This document shows, piece by piece, positions 1-11,037 of a DNA stretch of 64,000 nucleotides. The notes below the pieces were generated by a model. That model saw only the letters and a program-made list of their open reading frames with translations. It was not told where the DNA came from and searched no databases. Source of the stretch: Nymphaea colorata (lineage: Eukaryota; Streptophyta; Magnoliopsida; Nymphaeales; Nymphaeaceae); the NCBI RefSeq assembly GCF_008831285.2, contig NC_045148.1:22439002-22503001 (forward strand), written 5' to 3'. A program made the translations under genes and the position numbers. The first letter of the stretch is position 1. Each line of letters opens with the position of its first letter.

Positions 1-487
1 AACTTACTTGACCTTGAAGAACTACTCACGGCAGTCACAGTGGCACTCCAACTCTCTGGTAGAGATGACAGTAAAATTAGGGTTTGAACCTCATCATCAA
101 ATTTAATATCCACAGAACATAATTGAGAAGTAATAACATTGAACTCATTTATGTGATCCGTAATAGAAGCACCTTCAGCCATTTTCAAATTAAATAATCG
201 ACGCATCAGATAGACATTAACTCATTTAGCGTCTTCATCAAACTTGTTGTCATTTTCTCGTTAACAATGTTGAAGACGACGTTTATGGCCAGCGTCAACC
301 GGATGACTCCAAGGGCTTGTCTATCCAACAACTGCCAATCTGCATTAGCCATTGATGCAGGCTTCGCTCCCATAAGCTGTTCATGCAGTTTCTTCTGATA
401 CAAGTAGTCCTCAATCTGCTTCTTCCAAAATCCGAAGTCTTTACCGTCAAACTTCTCGATTCTGACTTTTCCTTCTTCCAATGCCAT
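1..487 (-). pseudogene. Copia gag fragment (UBN2/DUF4219 type), runs off the window
   Basis: Start of a Ty1/copia Gag, which packages element RNA into virus-like particles. The ATG at 487 opens a 93-codon frame with the typical early KFDGKDFGFWK block of plant copia Gag. The frame ends near 206. Gag homology resumes in another frame (reading MRRLFNLKMAEG, then FDDEVQTLILLSSLPESW) and runs open to base 1. A deletion of roughly ten codons with a frameshift near 225 therefore breaks the gene. The rest of the element lies left of the window. The start is supported by the primer site and LTR just upstream of it (511-802). Confidence 0.8.
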
Positions 488-510
488 TGTTCCTATCGCA
501 AACGAACGTG

Positions 511-522
511 GCTCTGATACCA
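511..522 (-). other. Copia primer-binding site
   Basis: On the - strand this reads TGGTATCAGAGC, the standard plant copia site complementary to the 3' end of initiator tRNA-Met. It lies two bases from the end of the LTR at 525 and just before the gag start at 487, which fixes the orientation of the element. Confidence 0.85.
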
Positions 523-524
523 GT

Positions 525-802
525 TGTTAGGAACAACACAAAACTCTTCTCTCACACTCTCAAGAAGGGGTTCGAAGCGATAATATCTTATGTCTACGGT
601 CGAACAGATCTTTCACTATTTACTCATAGTTGAACACAAACACTCTCGGTGAAGAAGACACACAAGAAACTGCGGCCCTGCTCTCAACATAAGGATTAGG
701 GCAATACACCGCATTTGTACAAAATGACATAAATGCCCTTACAAAAAAACCCACGGTATTGCATATGAGTGTCCAGTATGGATCAAGTTCCACACACCAA
801 CA
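525..802 (-). repeat. 5' LTR of a left-edge copia element
   Basis: Read on the - strand it begins TGTTGG and ends CCTAACA, so the termini are TG...CA and roughly inverted. The primer site follows. To the right the sequence switches abruptly to the Pro/Ser linker of a DUF26 gene, so the element inserted into that gene. The partner LTR and the second copy of the target duplication lie outside the window. The outer boundary at 802 rests on the terminal motif and this switch. Confidence 0.7.
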
Positions 803-964
803 ATCTCCTCCAACACCTCCATCAAATTCAAGCCCAAGACCATCCCCACTGCCCAATTCACCACCTCCATCAAGTTCAAGCCTAAGACCATCTCCTCCGC
901 GCAATTCATCCCCTCCATCAAATCCAAACCCTCCTTCAAGCAGTGTATCCAACACTACCTCAGG

Positions 965-1008
<44 letters not shown>

Positions 1009-1118
1009 AACGGCAAGAATCTGATATCCATGCAGACAAGGCGAACCTCTCAAACGCAACATCTGTGACTATGATCACCGTCTCCACTTTTGCCTTGACG
1101 CTACATATCTGCTTATGA
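803..1118 (+). pseudogene. DUF26 gene copy A, 3' remnant (Pro/Ser linker plus hydrophobic tail)
   Basis: Only the end of the gene remains right of the copia LTR. Bases 803-963 code a linker rich in SSP, PSP and PPS units, like the linkers of copies B and C. A proposed 72-base intron (964-1035) starts with GC, carries a long CT repeat, and ends ATGCAG. The last exon (1036-1118) codes a tail related to that of copy B (SNATSVTMITVSTFALTL), but it is shifted out of frame before the shared PSWL ending and stops at 1116-1118. Both DUF26 domains are missing here; they would lie beyond the inserted element. Assignment rests on similarity to copies B and C within this window. Confidence 0.7.
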
Positions 1119-3576
1119 TGCCAACGTGGTTATAAATTAATGGGGCTGATCATATTTGGTTTCTTTGTGCCGACTATACAATATATATGTACACGGTGTG
1201 GTTTTTACATGTGTGATCTGTCAGTCTGTTTTCTAGTACTTGCCATCATCCTCTTGGGAAATGCTGTTAAGCTAGCTCGTTGCATTATATCTATAGTTCT
1301 TTGCACTGCCTATAAGAGTGACATCCATGGGAATTGAATCATGACTACCAAGATGAAATGCAAGATCCAGCTTTTATAGTATCTTGGTTGGATTTTACCT
1401 TTTGAATCGTGTTTTTAGAAACAACGGCATGGTGTACCATATAAAGCAAATGCATCGATTGAGCCCTAATATTTGCATACCAATTTGGTAACTGAACAGA
1501 ACAGATAGAGTAAAGCACTTTTAACATTTTTCTTTGATTCTGTTGTACGGAACTGCTGTTAAGTTAGTAAAGTAGCCGAATTGTTCAAGAGCACTCTGAA
1601 ATCGGGTAGTTATGGTCTCAAGATCAAAGAATATCATAAGCTTGTGCTAATGTGAAGTGGACTATATGGAGGATGGTTTCAATTTATCTACAGATGTGTT
1701 CAGCGACAAAGAAATAAAACCACAATATTATATTATTTCATAAAATACAAATAATATTTCTTCTTGATTTCTGATTCTGTCTTCCTTTTTTGCTCCTTGT
1801 CGCTTCGTTGCTCCGTTTTTAACGTGTTCTATCAACAACAGGCAGAGGGATTCAATGAAATTTTTTGGCACAAGCTTCCATGATTTTCTTGAGATGATAT
1901 CTGTGGTTGGCTGCTGTCGATGTTCTTTTCACTGCAAGTGGGGCAGGGTTACCCCTTCCATTAATTGATTACTAAAAAGAATACCGAATGAAAGACTGTC
2001 CCTTCAGAAGGCTTTGACAAGATCAACCATAGGTTTTAAGTCGTTCATGGATAGATGAAGTATATTCCTGTGTTGTTCAATCTCAATATCCTTTCAGAAG
2101 AACAGTGGACTAATTATGTACCCCAATTAAATACCAAAATATGCATTTGATGCACAAAAGTGATACTTTAATTTGATACATTAAAAGAGGAAAACATTGT
2201 TCTTTCATTAAGTACATAAGGCCGTTGAAAGATTGGTGCTCTCCATATCCTGCATATGGTGTGGTCTCAATTTATGCTTCTTAATTGTCCTATGCATCCA
2301 TGGGAAATAGTGCTAATGATTTTAACTTAATAGAAAATGAGCCAATGCATTACTTGTGACACAAAAGGCAGTAAAATGAGGCAGGTAAGTCATCCTAAAA
2401 TTCCAAAATTGATTTTAATAGTATTACTTTCAGTTGTAAACATTGATTTTAGTAGTACTACTTTTAAAATGAGGCGGGTAAGTCATCCTAAAATGACCCT
2501 CCAGACCCCCTTTGATTTTGGAAAAAAATTTACATGCAATATTTATAAAAATTTTTATTGGGTCTCTTAGAGTTTTGAAAAATATGTTTTGGCTCCGTCA
2601 ATTTAAGAAAGTATAGTTGCACCCCTGTAAGAAGAAATTTCTAGGTCAGCCTCTGATCATGAGGCTCGCTCGCTACCTATACACTAGTCTGACATACAGG
2701 TGGGTTCGAGTGAAACTCTTTCAACTATAAATGGACTTCGTCTCACTTTGGGCGTGGTTAAAGGAGACCGGCCCTGCTCGATTGATTGAAAACATTGTAT
2801 TTGTGGACCCTTTTTAATAGCAAAGCACGGGAGTGAAGTTCACGGAATGTAACCTAATCTGCGCCGTAGTCGGTACTCACTTTCTAGGAAAACGCTAGGA
2901 CAAAACGATGGATAGAAGCAGGGAAACGTAGATGTGTTTGTGGTCATTAGTGCATAAGGACTTTTAAGAACCACATTTTCTCCAACTGCTAACCACCAAG
3001 AGCAAAACTAGTCAAAAAATATGAACAGGCCCACAAGAAAGATGGGTTTCTTTTGAGGAGCACTCTCCTCCTTTAAGTAGGTTGGTGTCAATGAATATGA
3101 AGTCAAATTAAATCAAGTCAGACCCAACTCGGTCGTCCTGATAAATCCTCCAGCGATGTTAAAAAATATTCTGATGTTATCTGAAAGTTATACAGTCAAA
3201 TTTATTTCCTTGGTAGATAGTCCTGTTTGATTAATCGTATCGCTGATATATCTGATTGCTGCTCATCAAGTGGGATTGAATCAACTTTTTGTTCAATAAC
3301 AATGCAATGTTTCATCTGATGCTATTTTTGTTACTCTATACATCACGTAGCGAAGTTAATTCCAGCTAGAGGCTCCACAAGGTGGACAAATCTTTGTTCT
3401 GTAATTCTAATGAAGGTCAGTTTGGGTTGCTTCATTTATTAACATTTCTGTCAACACCTTCTGCCATTTACCATGATGGCTTGTTCCAAATACAGGCTGT
3501 TGCTAGAAGTTGTTTATGGTCATATCCTACAGGATATCGCCATTTGATAGCTTGATTTCTAATATTTATTTTATTG
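1119..3576 (+). repeat. 3' flank of copy A, duplicated after copy C
   Basis: No gene is recognisable. The stretch aligns by eye over most of its length with 20287-22990: a shared block around 1420-1740 matches 20570-20890, 1900-2360 is close to 21100-21560, 2640-2900 matches 22390-22680, and 3150-3270 matches 22870-22990. It lacks the kinase exon relic found in the C flank. A motif of about 30 bases around GAGGC(A/G)GGTAAGTCATCC occurs twice, near 2376 and 2468. The duplicated unit resumes beyond the copia element at 8997. The short open frames here look like chance. Confidence 0.75.
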
Positions 3577-3581
3577 CTATG

Positions 3582-3818
3582 TGTTGAGGAAACGTGCTAC
3601 TTTGGTCATTAAAAGTGTTATGTATTTTGGAGTTTTATATGAGGTAGTTTTCAGAATTTTTAAATTTTGTTGGACTCTTTATGTAAAGGGTTAAACTTAA
3701 CCCTAATCATTATTTGGTCTAATGAAAAGGAGCAGCCGTATGATGGGGTGCTGCTACCAATTCTCTCTCTCTCCTCTCGTTCCTCTCTTCTCCCTCTTCT
3801 CTACCTCTCTACGCAACA
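3582..3818 (+). repeat. Copia 5' LTR
   Basis: Begins TGTTGAGG and ends GCAACA. It repeats at 8755-8991. The second half is CT-rich (TCTCTCTCTCC runs), which is typical of the R/U5 part of many plant copia LTRs. Confidence 0.9.
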
Positions 3819-3830
3819 TGGTATCAGAGC
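3819..3830 (+). other. Copia primer-binding site
   Basis: TGGTATCAGAGC directly abuts the LTR end, complementary to the 3' end of initiator tRNA-Met. Confidence 0.88.
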
Positions 3831-4525
3831 GGAAGACCTAGGATCGTGCCATCTAGGGTTTCACGCGGCTCGCATCTTCTTTTTTTTCTCTTCCCCTCAT
3901 TCACGACAAGGTTGGACATCTAAGGAGGTTGCTGCTGTCTTCAAAGGATACGGTGGAATGTTTGGTGGAAAGGGTTAATTTCATTTAACATGTAAAACGT
4001 GATTAACACCCTTATGTTGCTGTCAAAGTCGTAAGGTTGCTGAAAACTAAATCTGATGTCGTCGTTCAAGTCTAGTTGTGGTGTATCAGATCTGATTCAG
4101 ATTGCTAAAAAAAATTCAAATATGATGTTGTCATTCAGATCTACATGTTGTCGTGAATCCCATATTATTCAATTGTTGTGATAAAGAGGTTCAGATCTGA
4201 GAAACTCTGATCTGCCTAGTCGTGTGCTGCCCCTTGAAGAAGTTTAGACCAGGTGAACTGATTTGCTTGGTCGTGTGATGTCTGGTGGATCTTCTTAGTT
4301 TAAACAACGTTGAAGTTGTGCGAAGCAGACAGGTTAGTATTGAATCTTGCTATCAAACCTGTGCACGTTGGCTGCTAGCAATCTGTATCTGGCAATTTGT
4401 GTAGTATTTCTATAGCCGTTGGTCTATCATGGAGCTGCAGAGTTTGCAATTGCAGAGGCTTTCTTCTTCGTTGGTGATTGGATTGATTTCTTTTTGTCAA
4501 TACTTAGTCTAACGAGAACTTGTGA

Positions 4526-5380
4526 GATTTTATCAAGGCTGCCAACAGATCTGAATCTGGAAATCAACACACAGAGGCAGGAGTTGAATACAAAGCTTTC
4601 TCTAATCCATTCACGTTTGGATCTACTATCAAACTTGATGGAACCAACTATGATGTATGGGCTACAACCTTCATGTTGTCAGTCGTTGGACATGGAAAGA
4701 AATATATACTTGAAAAAGATGAAGCAATTGAAAAGACTGGTAAATACGCATGGTGGGAGGAAGAAAACAACATTATTAGTGCTTGGCTTATGAATAGCAC
4801 TCAACCTCACATTGCAGCAGGGCTTTGTTATTACAATACAACCAAAGATATGTTGAATTCTCTTCAACAAACGTACTCTCAAGATAAAAACATTAGCAAA
4901 ATCTTACTGGTTCAGCAAGAATTATTACAAATGCAGCAAGGAGACATGGATTTGACAGAATACTTTACAAAGTTGAAGTTTAATTATGAAAAGATGAATT
5001 CCTTAAAACCACCCTGTAAGCATTGTCTCAAATCTCACATGGAGCAAATGATTGTGGTTAAATTTCTTGCTGGACTATCTTCTGATTACTCTGCTTCCAA
5101 GGCACAAATGCTTACAGGTTCAGATTTTCCTGATCTTGATGAGGCTTTCAATAGACTAAACAGATTGGCGGTTACTCTTCCTCCATCCTCAAACAACTCA
5201 CAGCCTTCTGCCCTTGCTTCATTTGGAGGAGGAAGAAGTGGACTATACTCTTCCCATGGTAGAGGAAGAGGTCGAGGTTCAGGAGGACGTGGGAGACTTC
5301 AGTGCACATATTGTCGTCGTCTCGGTCACTTAGAGGATAGGTGCTAGAACAAAGTGGGTAAACCTAATTGATCCACTTCT
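4526..5380 (+). pseudogene. Copia gag with CCHC zinc knuckle
   Basis: Nucleocapsid-type Gag. The homologous frame opens after a stop at 4523 and contains the characteristic KLDGTNYDVW block near 4630-4665, upstream of the first ATG at 4673, so the true start codon has been lost. A UBN2-type core follows, then an Arg/Gly-rich stretch and a zinc knuckle CTYCRRLGHLEDRC (about 5303-5344, spacing C-X2-C-X4-H-X4-C). A TAG directly after the knuckle (5345-5347) and a TGA about eight codons later interrupt the polyprotein. The frame then continues into protease without a shift. Confidence 0.85.
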
Positions 5381-5386
5381 TCGACT

Positions 5387-8300
5387 ATGACATCTTCATC
5401 TGCCTCTACTCCAAACACAAAGTCTATCAGTACAGCTTCTAAGCCGAATCCCACTGCTGCTTCAGTAGATGATACATCTCTTAATTTAAGTCCAGCTGAA
5501 ATTGATCTAGAGCATAGATCTCATGCTACTTCTTCTACATCATCTGCATCTACAACTATCACAAGTTCAACATACTCTGCAGGTAAAACTATTTCTAAAA
5601 GTTGTTGGATAATTGACTCTAGAGCCTCTAAACACTTTTGTGGAGATACTAGTGTTTCAAACCTACAGAAATTTGATTTACCACAACATGTTCGGTTGGC
5701 GGATCGAAGACTGTCGCCAGTAAAAGAACATGGAAATGTTTATCTTTCTCCATCTTTACATGTTCATGATGTGTTATATACTCCTTAATTTCTAAAGAAT
5801 TTGTTATCTATAAGCAAACTAACTAAAGAGATGAATTGCAGAGTTATTTTTTACTCAGGTACTTGTGTATTTCAGGACCTATCGACTGGGAGGAAGATTG
5901 GTGGAGGCCATGAGATAGATGGAATATACATCTTGGATACATCCAATAAGAAGGCGTCATTCTTAGTAGATTCTTCTTCAAGTGTCTTCCAGTGGCATCT
6001 CAGATTGGGTCATCCATCATTTGCTAAACTTCGTCTGCTATGTCCTCATATTTCTTCCACAACGTCCATTGAATGTGAAGCTTGTCAATTGGGCAAGCAT
6101 TGTCGCACTTCTTTTCCATCGAGTCAAAGTCAGTCTGGTCAACGTTTGTTTGATTTAGTTCATGTTGATGTTTGGGGGCCGAGTCGGGTTCCAAGTCGGT
6201 TGTCGTCTCGTTATTATCTTTCCATTGTTGATGATTTCTCTCGTGTCACTTGGGTGTTGTTGATGAAAGACAGAACTGAAGCTCCTTGTATCTTGAAATC
6301 TTTCATATTGGAAATAAAAACTCAATTTAATTCTTGTGTCAAGGTTGTTCGCACTGACAATGGTCTCGAGTTTAAATCCTCTCACTTACTTGAATTCTAT
6401 AAATCTCATGGTATTGTGCGACATTTTACCTGCCCTCGCACATCTCAACAAAATGGTGTAGTTGAAAGAAAACATCGTCATTTGTTGGATGTAGCCCGCA
6501 CAATCATGATTCATTCTCATATACCTTCCAAATTTTGGGGAGATGCAATTTTGACTGCATGTTACCTAATAAATAGAATGCCATAATCTTCCATAGATGA
6601 CAAAATCCCAATACAAATTCTCCATCCAAATAGAGCTTCTTTACCCCCACAAAAATTTGGGTGCACATGCTTTGTACATAAACTTGGTCCCAATCGAGAT
6701 ACGCTAGCAGCTCAAGCAACTAAATGTGTGTTTCTGGGATACTCTAAAAATCAAAAGGGGTATCGATGCCTAGATCCTATATCTAATCGAGAGTTTGTCA
6801 CTGCCGATGTAACCTTTCTCGAGTCATCTCCGTTCTTTCCTGTAAGTTCTTCATATACAAAATCTGAAATGCCCTCTTCTGTTCCTCTCCCAATTCCTCC
6901 AATTCCACTTGAGTTTTTTCCTCTTTCATCATCACCCACCTGTTCCATTCCACGGTTTAAAGATCCTCCTCTCACATATTCAAGAAGGAATCCATCATCT
7001 AATGACCCTGCACCATCTTCCTCTCGGGAGGTAAGTAGATCTGAATTACATGACATGCCTGAGTGTTCCCTTGATGCTCCTGTTTCTAATGACTTACCTA
7101 TTGCACTGCGTAAAGGGACTAGACAATGCACAATTCATCCTCTTTCTAAGTTTGTTAGTACAGCTCATGTGGGAGATCATATGTGTAAATTTATTGATGC
7201 CTTGTCAGCGACATCCATTCCTATTTCACATGCACAAGCTATGTTGGACTCTAAGTGGTACACGGCTATGAAGGAGGAGATGGTTTCTCTAATATCACGT
7301 CACACTTGAGATCTCGTTGAACCTCCCTCTGGGGCAGACATTGTTGGCTCGAAATGGGTTTTTACCATCAAGTACAACTCAGATGGTACTGTTGAACGCT
7401 ACAAGGCATGCTTGGTAGCAAAAGGGTACACACATACTAATGGTGTTGACTTCTTTGAAACTTTCTCTCCTGTTGCACGTTTGGGCACTATAAGACTCAT
7501 TATATTTGTTGCAGTTCATTATGGTTGGAACATGTACCAACTTGATGTTAAAAATGTCTTTCTGTATGGGGATTTAACTGAAGTGATTTATATGCAGCAG
7601 CCACCCGGCTTTGAACAACAGGGGGAGTGTACCAAGGTATGTTTGTTAAAGAAGGCTATATATGGTTTGAAACAGAGTCCTAGAGCATGGTTTCAGAAGT
7701 TGTGTGACGTTGTGTCTAAGTTTGAGTTTCAGAGATCACCTTTGGATCATTCATTGTTCATAAAAAGGACTTCAAGAGGTATGGTTGTTATGGTGACATA
7801 TGTGGATGATATTAATTTAACCGGTGACAATGGAAATACAAGACACAAAGAAGTATTTACAACAGCATTTTGTTACTGAAGATCTTGGCTCTCTACGTTA
7901 TTTCTTGGGGATAGAAGTGGCAAGAAGTAAAGAAGGTCTAGTTCTTTCTCAAAGGAAATAAGTTCTTGATTTCCTACACAAAACGGGTATGACAGGAACT
8001 AAATCAGCTTCTATTCCTATGAATTCTCGCACTCATTTATATGATGATGAATCTGAACCTGTTGATAGCAAATCATATCGGTCTCTCATTGAAAAGTTAT
8101 TATATGTAACGATTACTAGACCAGATACATCCTTTGCTATGGGAAAGCTAAGTCAATTTATGGATAAGCCAAGGAAAGCACGTTGGGATGCAGCTATGTT
8201 ATTGCTCAAATTTCTAAAAGGATCCCCTGGAAAGGGTCTAATATTTAGAAGAAGCACCTCACTTCAGATAGAAGCTTATTCTGATGCTGATTATGCAGGT

Positions 8301-8747
8301 TCAATTGATAATAGAAAGTCCACTATAGGATTCTGTATCTTTGTTGGTGGTAACTTAGTCTCTTGAAAAAGTAAAAAGCAAGCTATTGTAGCTCGATCGA
8401 GTGCAAAGTCAGAATATCGAGCCATGGCCCAAACAGCCACTAAAATCACGTGGGTAAGAGGCATGTTAGAAGGTCTTGGAATTCAGGTAGAATTGCCTAT
8501 AAAAATGCAGTGTGATAATAAAGCATCTACCTATATAGCAAATAATGCAGTCTTCCACGAACGTACCAAACATATTGAGGTTGCTTGTCATTACATTTTG
8601 GACTTGGTTCAAGCAGGAATTATTTCTACGGAGTGTGTTGCTTCAGAAGACCAACCTGTAGATATATTCACCAAAGTTCTTTCGATATCCAGTTTTATGA
8701 AGTGTTGTAGCAACCTGAGCATGATCGACATCTATGCTCCAGCTTGA
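5387..8747 (+). pseudogene. Copia pol (protease, integrase, RT, RNase H), multiply broken
   Basis: Pol polyprotein remnant. Protease carries DSRAS (about 5615) where copia has D-S/T-G-A, so the catalytic glycine is Arg. The GAG-pre-integrase region (QWHLRLGHPSF) and integrase core (HVDVWGPS, RTDNG, QQNGVVERKH) follow at about 5985-6580. RT has QLDVKNVFL and YVDD (7799-7810). RNase H ends in HERTKHIEV and VDIFTK. Stops fall at 5786, 6584, 7307, about 7959 and 8364. A frameshift lies between the YVDD motif and 7880. Several stops replace a conserved Trp (TGG to TGA), which fits methylation-linked decay. It ends just before the polypurine tract. Confidence 0.9.
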
Positions 8748-8754
8748 GGGGGAG
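8746..8754 (+). other. Copia polypurine tract
   Basis: GAGGGGGAG abuts the 3' LTR, the expected primer position for plus-strand synthesis. Confidence 0.85.
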
Positions 8755-8991
8755 TGTTGAGGAAACGTGCTACTTTGGTCATTAAAAATGTTATGTAATT
8801 TGGAGTTTTATATGAGGTAGTTTTCAGAATTTTTAAATTTTGTTGGACTCTTTATGTAAAGGGTTAAACTTAACCCTAATAATTATTTAGTCTAATGAAA
8901 AGGAGCAGCCGTATGATGGGGTGCTGCTACCAATTCTCTCTCTCTCCTCTCATTCCTCTCTTCTCCCTCTTCTCCACCTCTCTACGCAACG
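8755..8991 (+). repeat. Copia 3' LTR
   Basis: Partner of 3582-3818, about 97% identical by eye. The terminal base appears changed from A to G. Confidence 0.88.
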
Positions 8992-8996
8992 CTATG

Positions 8997-9792
8997 TTTA
9001 ACTTGTTTCTTCCTGTTGTTGATATATCTAGGTAGTTCAGCAAGTAATGAATTTGCTTTGTGAGGCACGATCGATTTGTGATAAGAATGTCTATGTTTCG
9101 CTCAGAATAGGATGGCGGAAGATGAAAACTTGAGTGGCATCTATAACCTTTCCAGGAAAAGCTATTTCCTACTAATTTAACTTTGAGGTATTGCCACAGT
9201 AACACGTAACATTTTAAGGAGAATGTAAAAGCCCTTGATCACATGTGCAAGCTAAACTATTCTTTACAATGGATGGAGTTAGCATTGACCTTAAATTTCA
9301 ATTACAGGTTCAAAGGACCTGAACATTGGTAGAAATGTTGGCAAGGGAAAGATCATGCACGCATTAATTTATTTACGTCCCACTTTTCCACAAGAATGGA
9401 ATGCTTCACCATTCCAGACTTAACTTCTTCTACCGTTGCCCAATCATCCTCATCTGTCACAATCAGTCAGCATTGGTCCCTGTCCATCCTTTGAACTGGC
9501 CAATCCAATTAGCAAGGTCGACACTGAATTGACTTTTAATGGTCAAGTGTTCAGCACACCAGGATTCCCTTCATACACGCAGTTCACTTTTCACCCTCCA
9601 CGCTACTGATGGTGATGCAAAGTGGAAATCTCCTTAAACCCTTGTCTCTCCACAGCTTGCACACCACCAACCATGGATAATTGGGGCCATGGGCTTCCTG
9701 ATCAGAGCAACCCCTGCTGTAGAACAGTAAATCTTTCTTCCTGTTCGAGGTGATTTTGGGAGGCAGACTCTCAAGACGTACGCATTTGGAAC
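8997..9792 (+). repeat. Rest of the A-to-B spacer, duplicated upstream of copy D
   Basis: No gene seen. Bases 9105-9190 (GGATGGCGGAAGATGAAAAC and what follows) match 23078-23160, and 9590-9760 match 24115-24290. The first pair continues the duplicated unit interrupted by the copia insertion. The second pair forms the distal upstream region of the DUF26 genes. A TTGACC (W-box core) occurs near 9285, but one short motif is weak evidence. Confidence 0.6.
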
Positions 9793-9878
9793 TAGTTTTT
9801 ATTTTATCGTTAAATAAGCCAAAGCTCCCAGCGGAGATTTTCTTCTCCTCCAACCCATAGCTAGGAGGAGGATTGGAG
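9793..9878 (+). promoter_or_regulatory. Conserved proximal upstream block of DUF26 copy B
   Basis: This is nearly identical to 19179-19258 and 24319-24398, in each case directly before the DUF26 start codon. It holds TTTTATCGTTAAATAAGCC, with a TATA-like TTAAATAAG about 65 bases from the start codon, then a CT-rich leader (TTCTCCTCCAA) and TAGCTAGGAGGA. The position and conservation fit a core promoter plus 5' leader. Transcription start is not determined. Confidence 0.55.
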
Positions 9879-11037
9879 ATGGTTTACCCTGTAATGGCGC
9901 CAAGCTTGTTGAAGGTTGGATTCCTCATCCTCCCCCCTTCATCTTCTTTTCCTTCCATGTCGACCATGCAATGAGCACAAACAACTATATCACAGCCGCT
10001 GCAGTGTCACTACGAATGACACGAATGGAAGCACGTTTGAAGTAAATATGCGCAGACTCTGCTCCACCACCTTGCCAAACGATGCTCTTCCTACTGGTTT
10101 TTCCAAAGCCACCACGAGACACGGATTGGATAGAGTTTATGGCCTGGTTCAGTGCAGGGGTGACGTTGATGAGGATACCTGCAAGGGGTGCATCTCTAAT
10201 TCCACTCAACAAGTCGTCAAATACTGCCCCAGCACAATGGATGCCATCCTATGGTATGAAAAGCGCCAGTTGCGCTAGTCCAACACCAACTTCTTTGGTC
10301 ACCTCAATGTCGAGGATTCTGGTTCTTGGTATTGGACCAATGATAAATTTGAAAACTCCAAAGCCTTTAACAAAAAGTTGGGTAGTCTGCCGAAGAATCT
10401 CACTTATCAAGCGACAACAGAGCCTTCAAGGTTCATGTTTGCTACGGGCAACATCCCCAACGATGATCTATAGACGATATACGGGCTGGTGCAGTGCACC
10501 AGGGACACAAGCCTCGCTGATTGCAGTCTCTGTTTGAATAGCACCATCTCCCAAATCCCACCGACTTGCGACAACGGACATGGCTGTGAAATTGCCACGG
10601 GAAGTTGCCGTGTGAGGTACAATACGGAGCTGTTTTATGTTACCACAACAAGCCCAAGCCCATCTCCTCGAGCGCCTCCGTCCAATTCAAGCCCAAGCCC
10701 ATCTCCTAATTCAGCACCATCATCAAACTCAAGCCCCATACCATCTCCTAATTTAGTGCCTCCATCCAGTTCAAGCCCAAGCCCATCTTCTAATTCACTA
10801 CTTCCAAGCCCAAGCCCATCTCCTCCACCACCTCCAGCGGATTCAAGCCCTCTGTCAAGCGGTGCATCCAACACTATGTCAGGCAAGTCTCTCTCTCTCT
10901 CTCTGTCTCCCCTTCAATAACTACAAGAATTTGATCTCCATGCAGACAAGCCGAACCACTCCACCGCAACATTAGTGGCTATCATCACCGTCATCACTTT
11001 TGCCTTGACGTCTACAATGATGCCATCGTGGTTATGA
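9879..11037 (+). pseudogene. DUF26 gene copy B: double DUF26, Pro/Ser linker, hydrophobic tail
   Basis: Secreted DUF26-type protein, a family of apoplastic or cell-surface carbohydrate-binding and antifungal-like proteins. ATG 9879 starts a signal peptide, but one base is missing near 9925 compared with copy C, shifting the frame. Both domains keep the C-X8-C-X2-C signature (CRGDVDEDTCKGC; CTRDTSLADCSLC). TAG replaces a Tyr codon at 10276-10278 and a Gln codon at 10471-10473. A long linker of SPSPSP, SSPSPS and PPPPP units follows. A proposed GC-AG intron (10883-10945, 63 bases) joins, in phase 1, to a last exon (10946-11037) coding the tail SATLVAIITVITFALTSTMM then PSWL. Unspliced, the frame ends at 10920. 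The tail resembles a GPI-attachment signal. Confidence 0.8.

Larger units (their letters stand above)
3582..8991 (+). mobile_element. Ty1/copia retrotransposon, full length but decayed
   Basis: Two 237-bp LTRs (3582-3818 and 8755-8991) flank a gag-pol region in the order Gag, protease, integrase, reverse transcriptase, RNase H, which is copia order. The best target duplication is CTATG at 3577-3581 and 8992-8996. With this choice the last base of the 3' LTR is G instead of A. Comparing the LTRs by eye gives about seven substitutions, so the insertion is moderately old. A primer site (3819-3830) and polypurine tract (8746-8754) are present. The coding frame carries at least seven in-frame stops and one frameshift, so the copy cannot act on its own. 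It sits in the 3' flank of DUF26 copy A. Confidence 0.92.

Noticed and set aside
3576-3581. 6-bp target duplication GCTATG with GT...AC LTR ends
   Set aside because: A 5-bp CTATG duplication with TG...CA ends and one terminal substitution is simpler and normal for copia.
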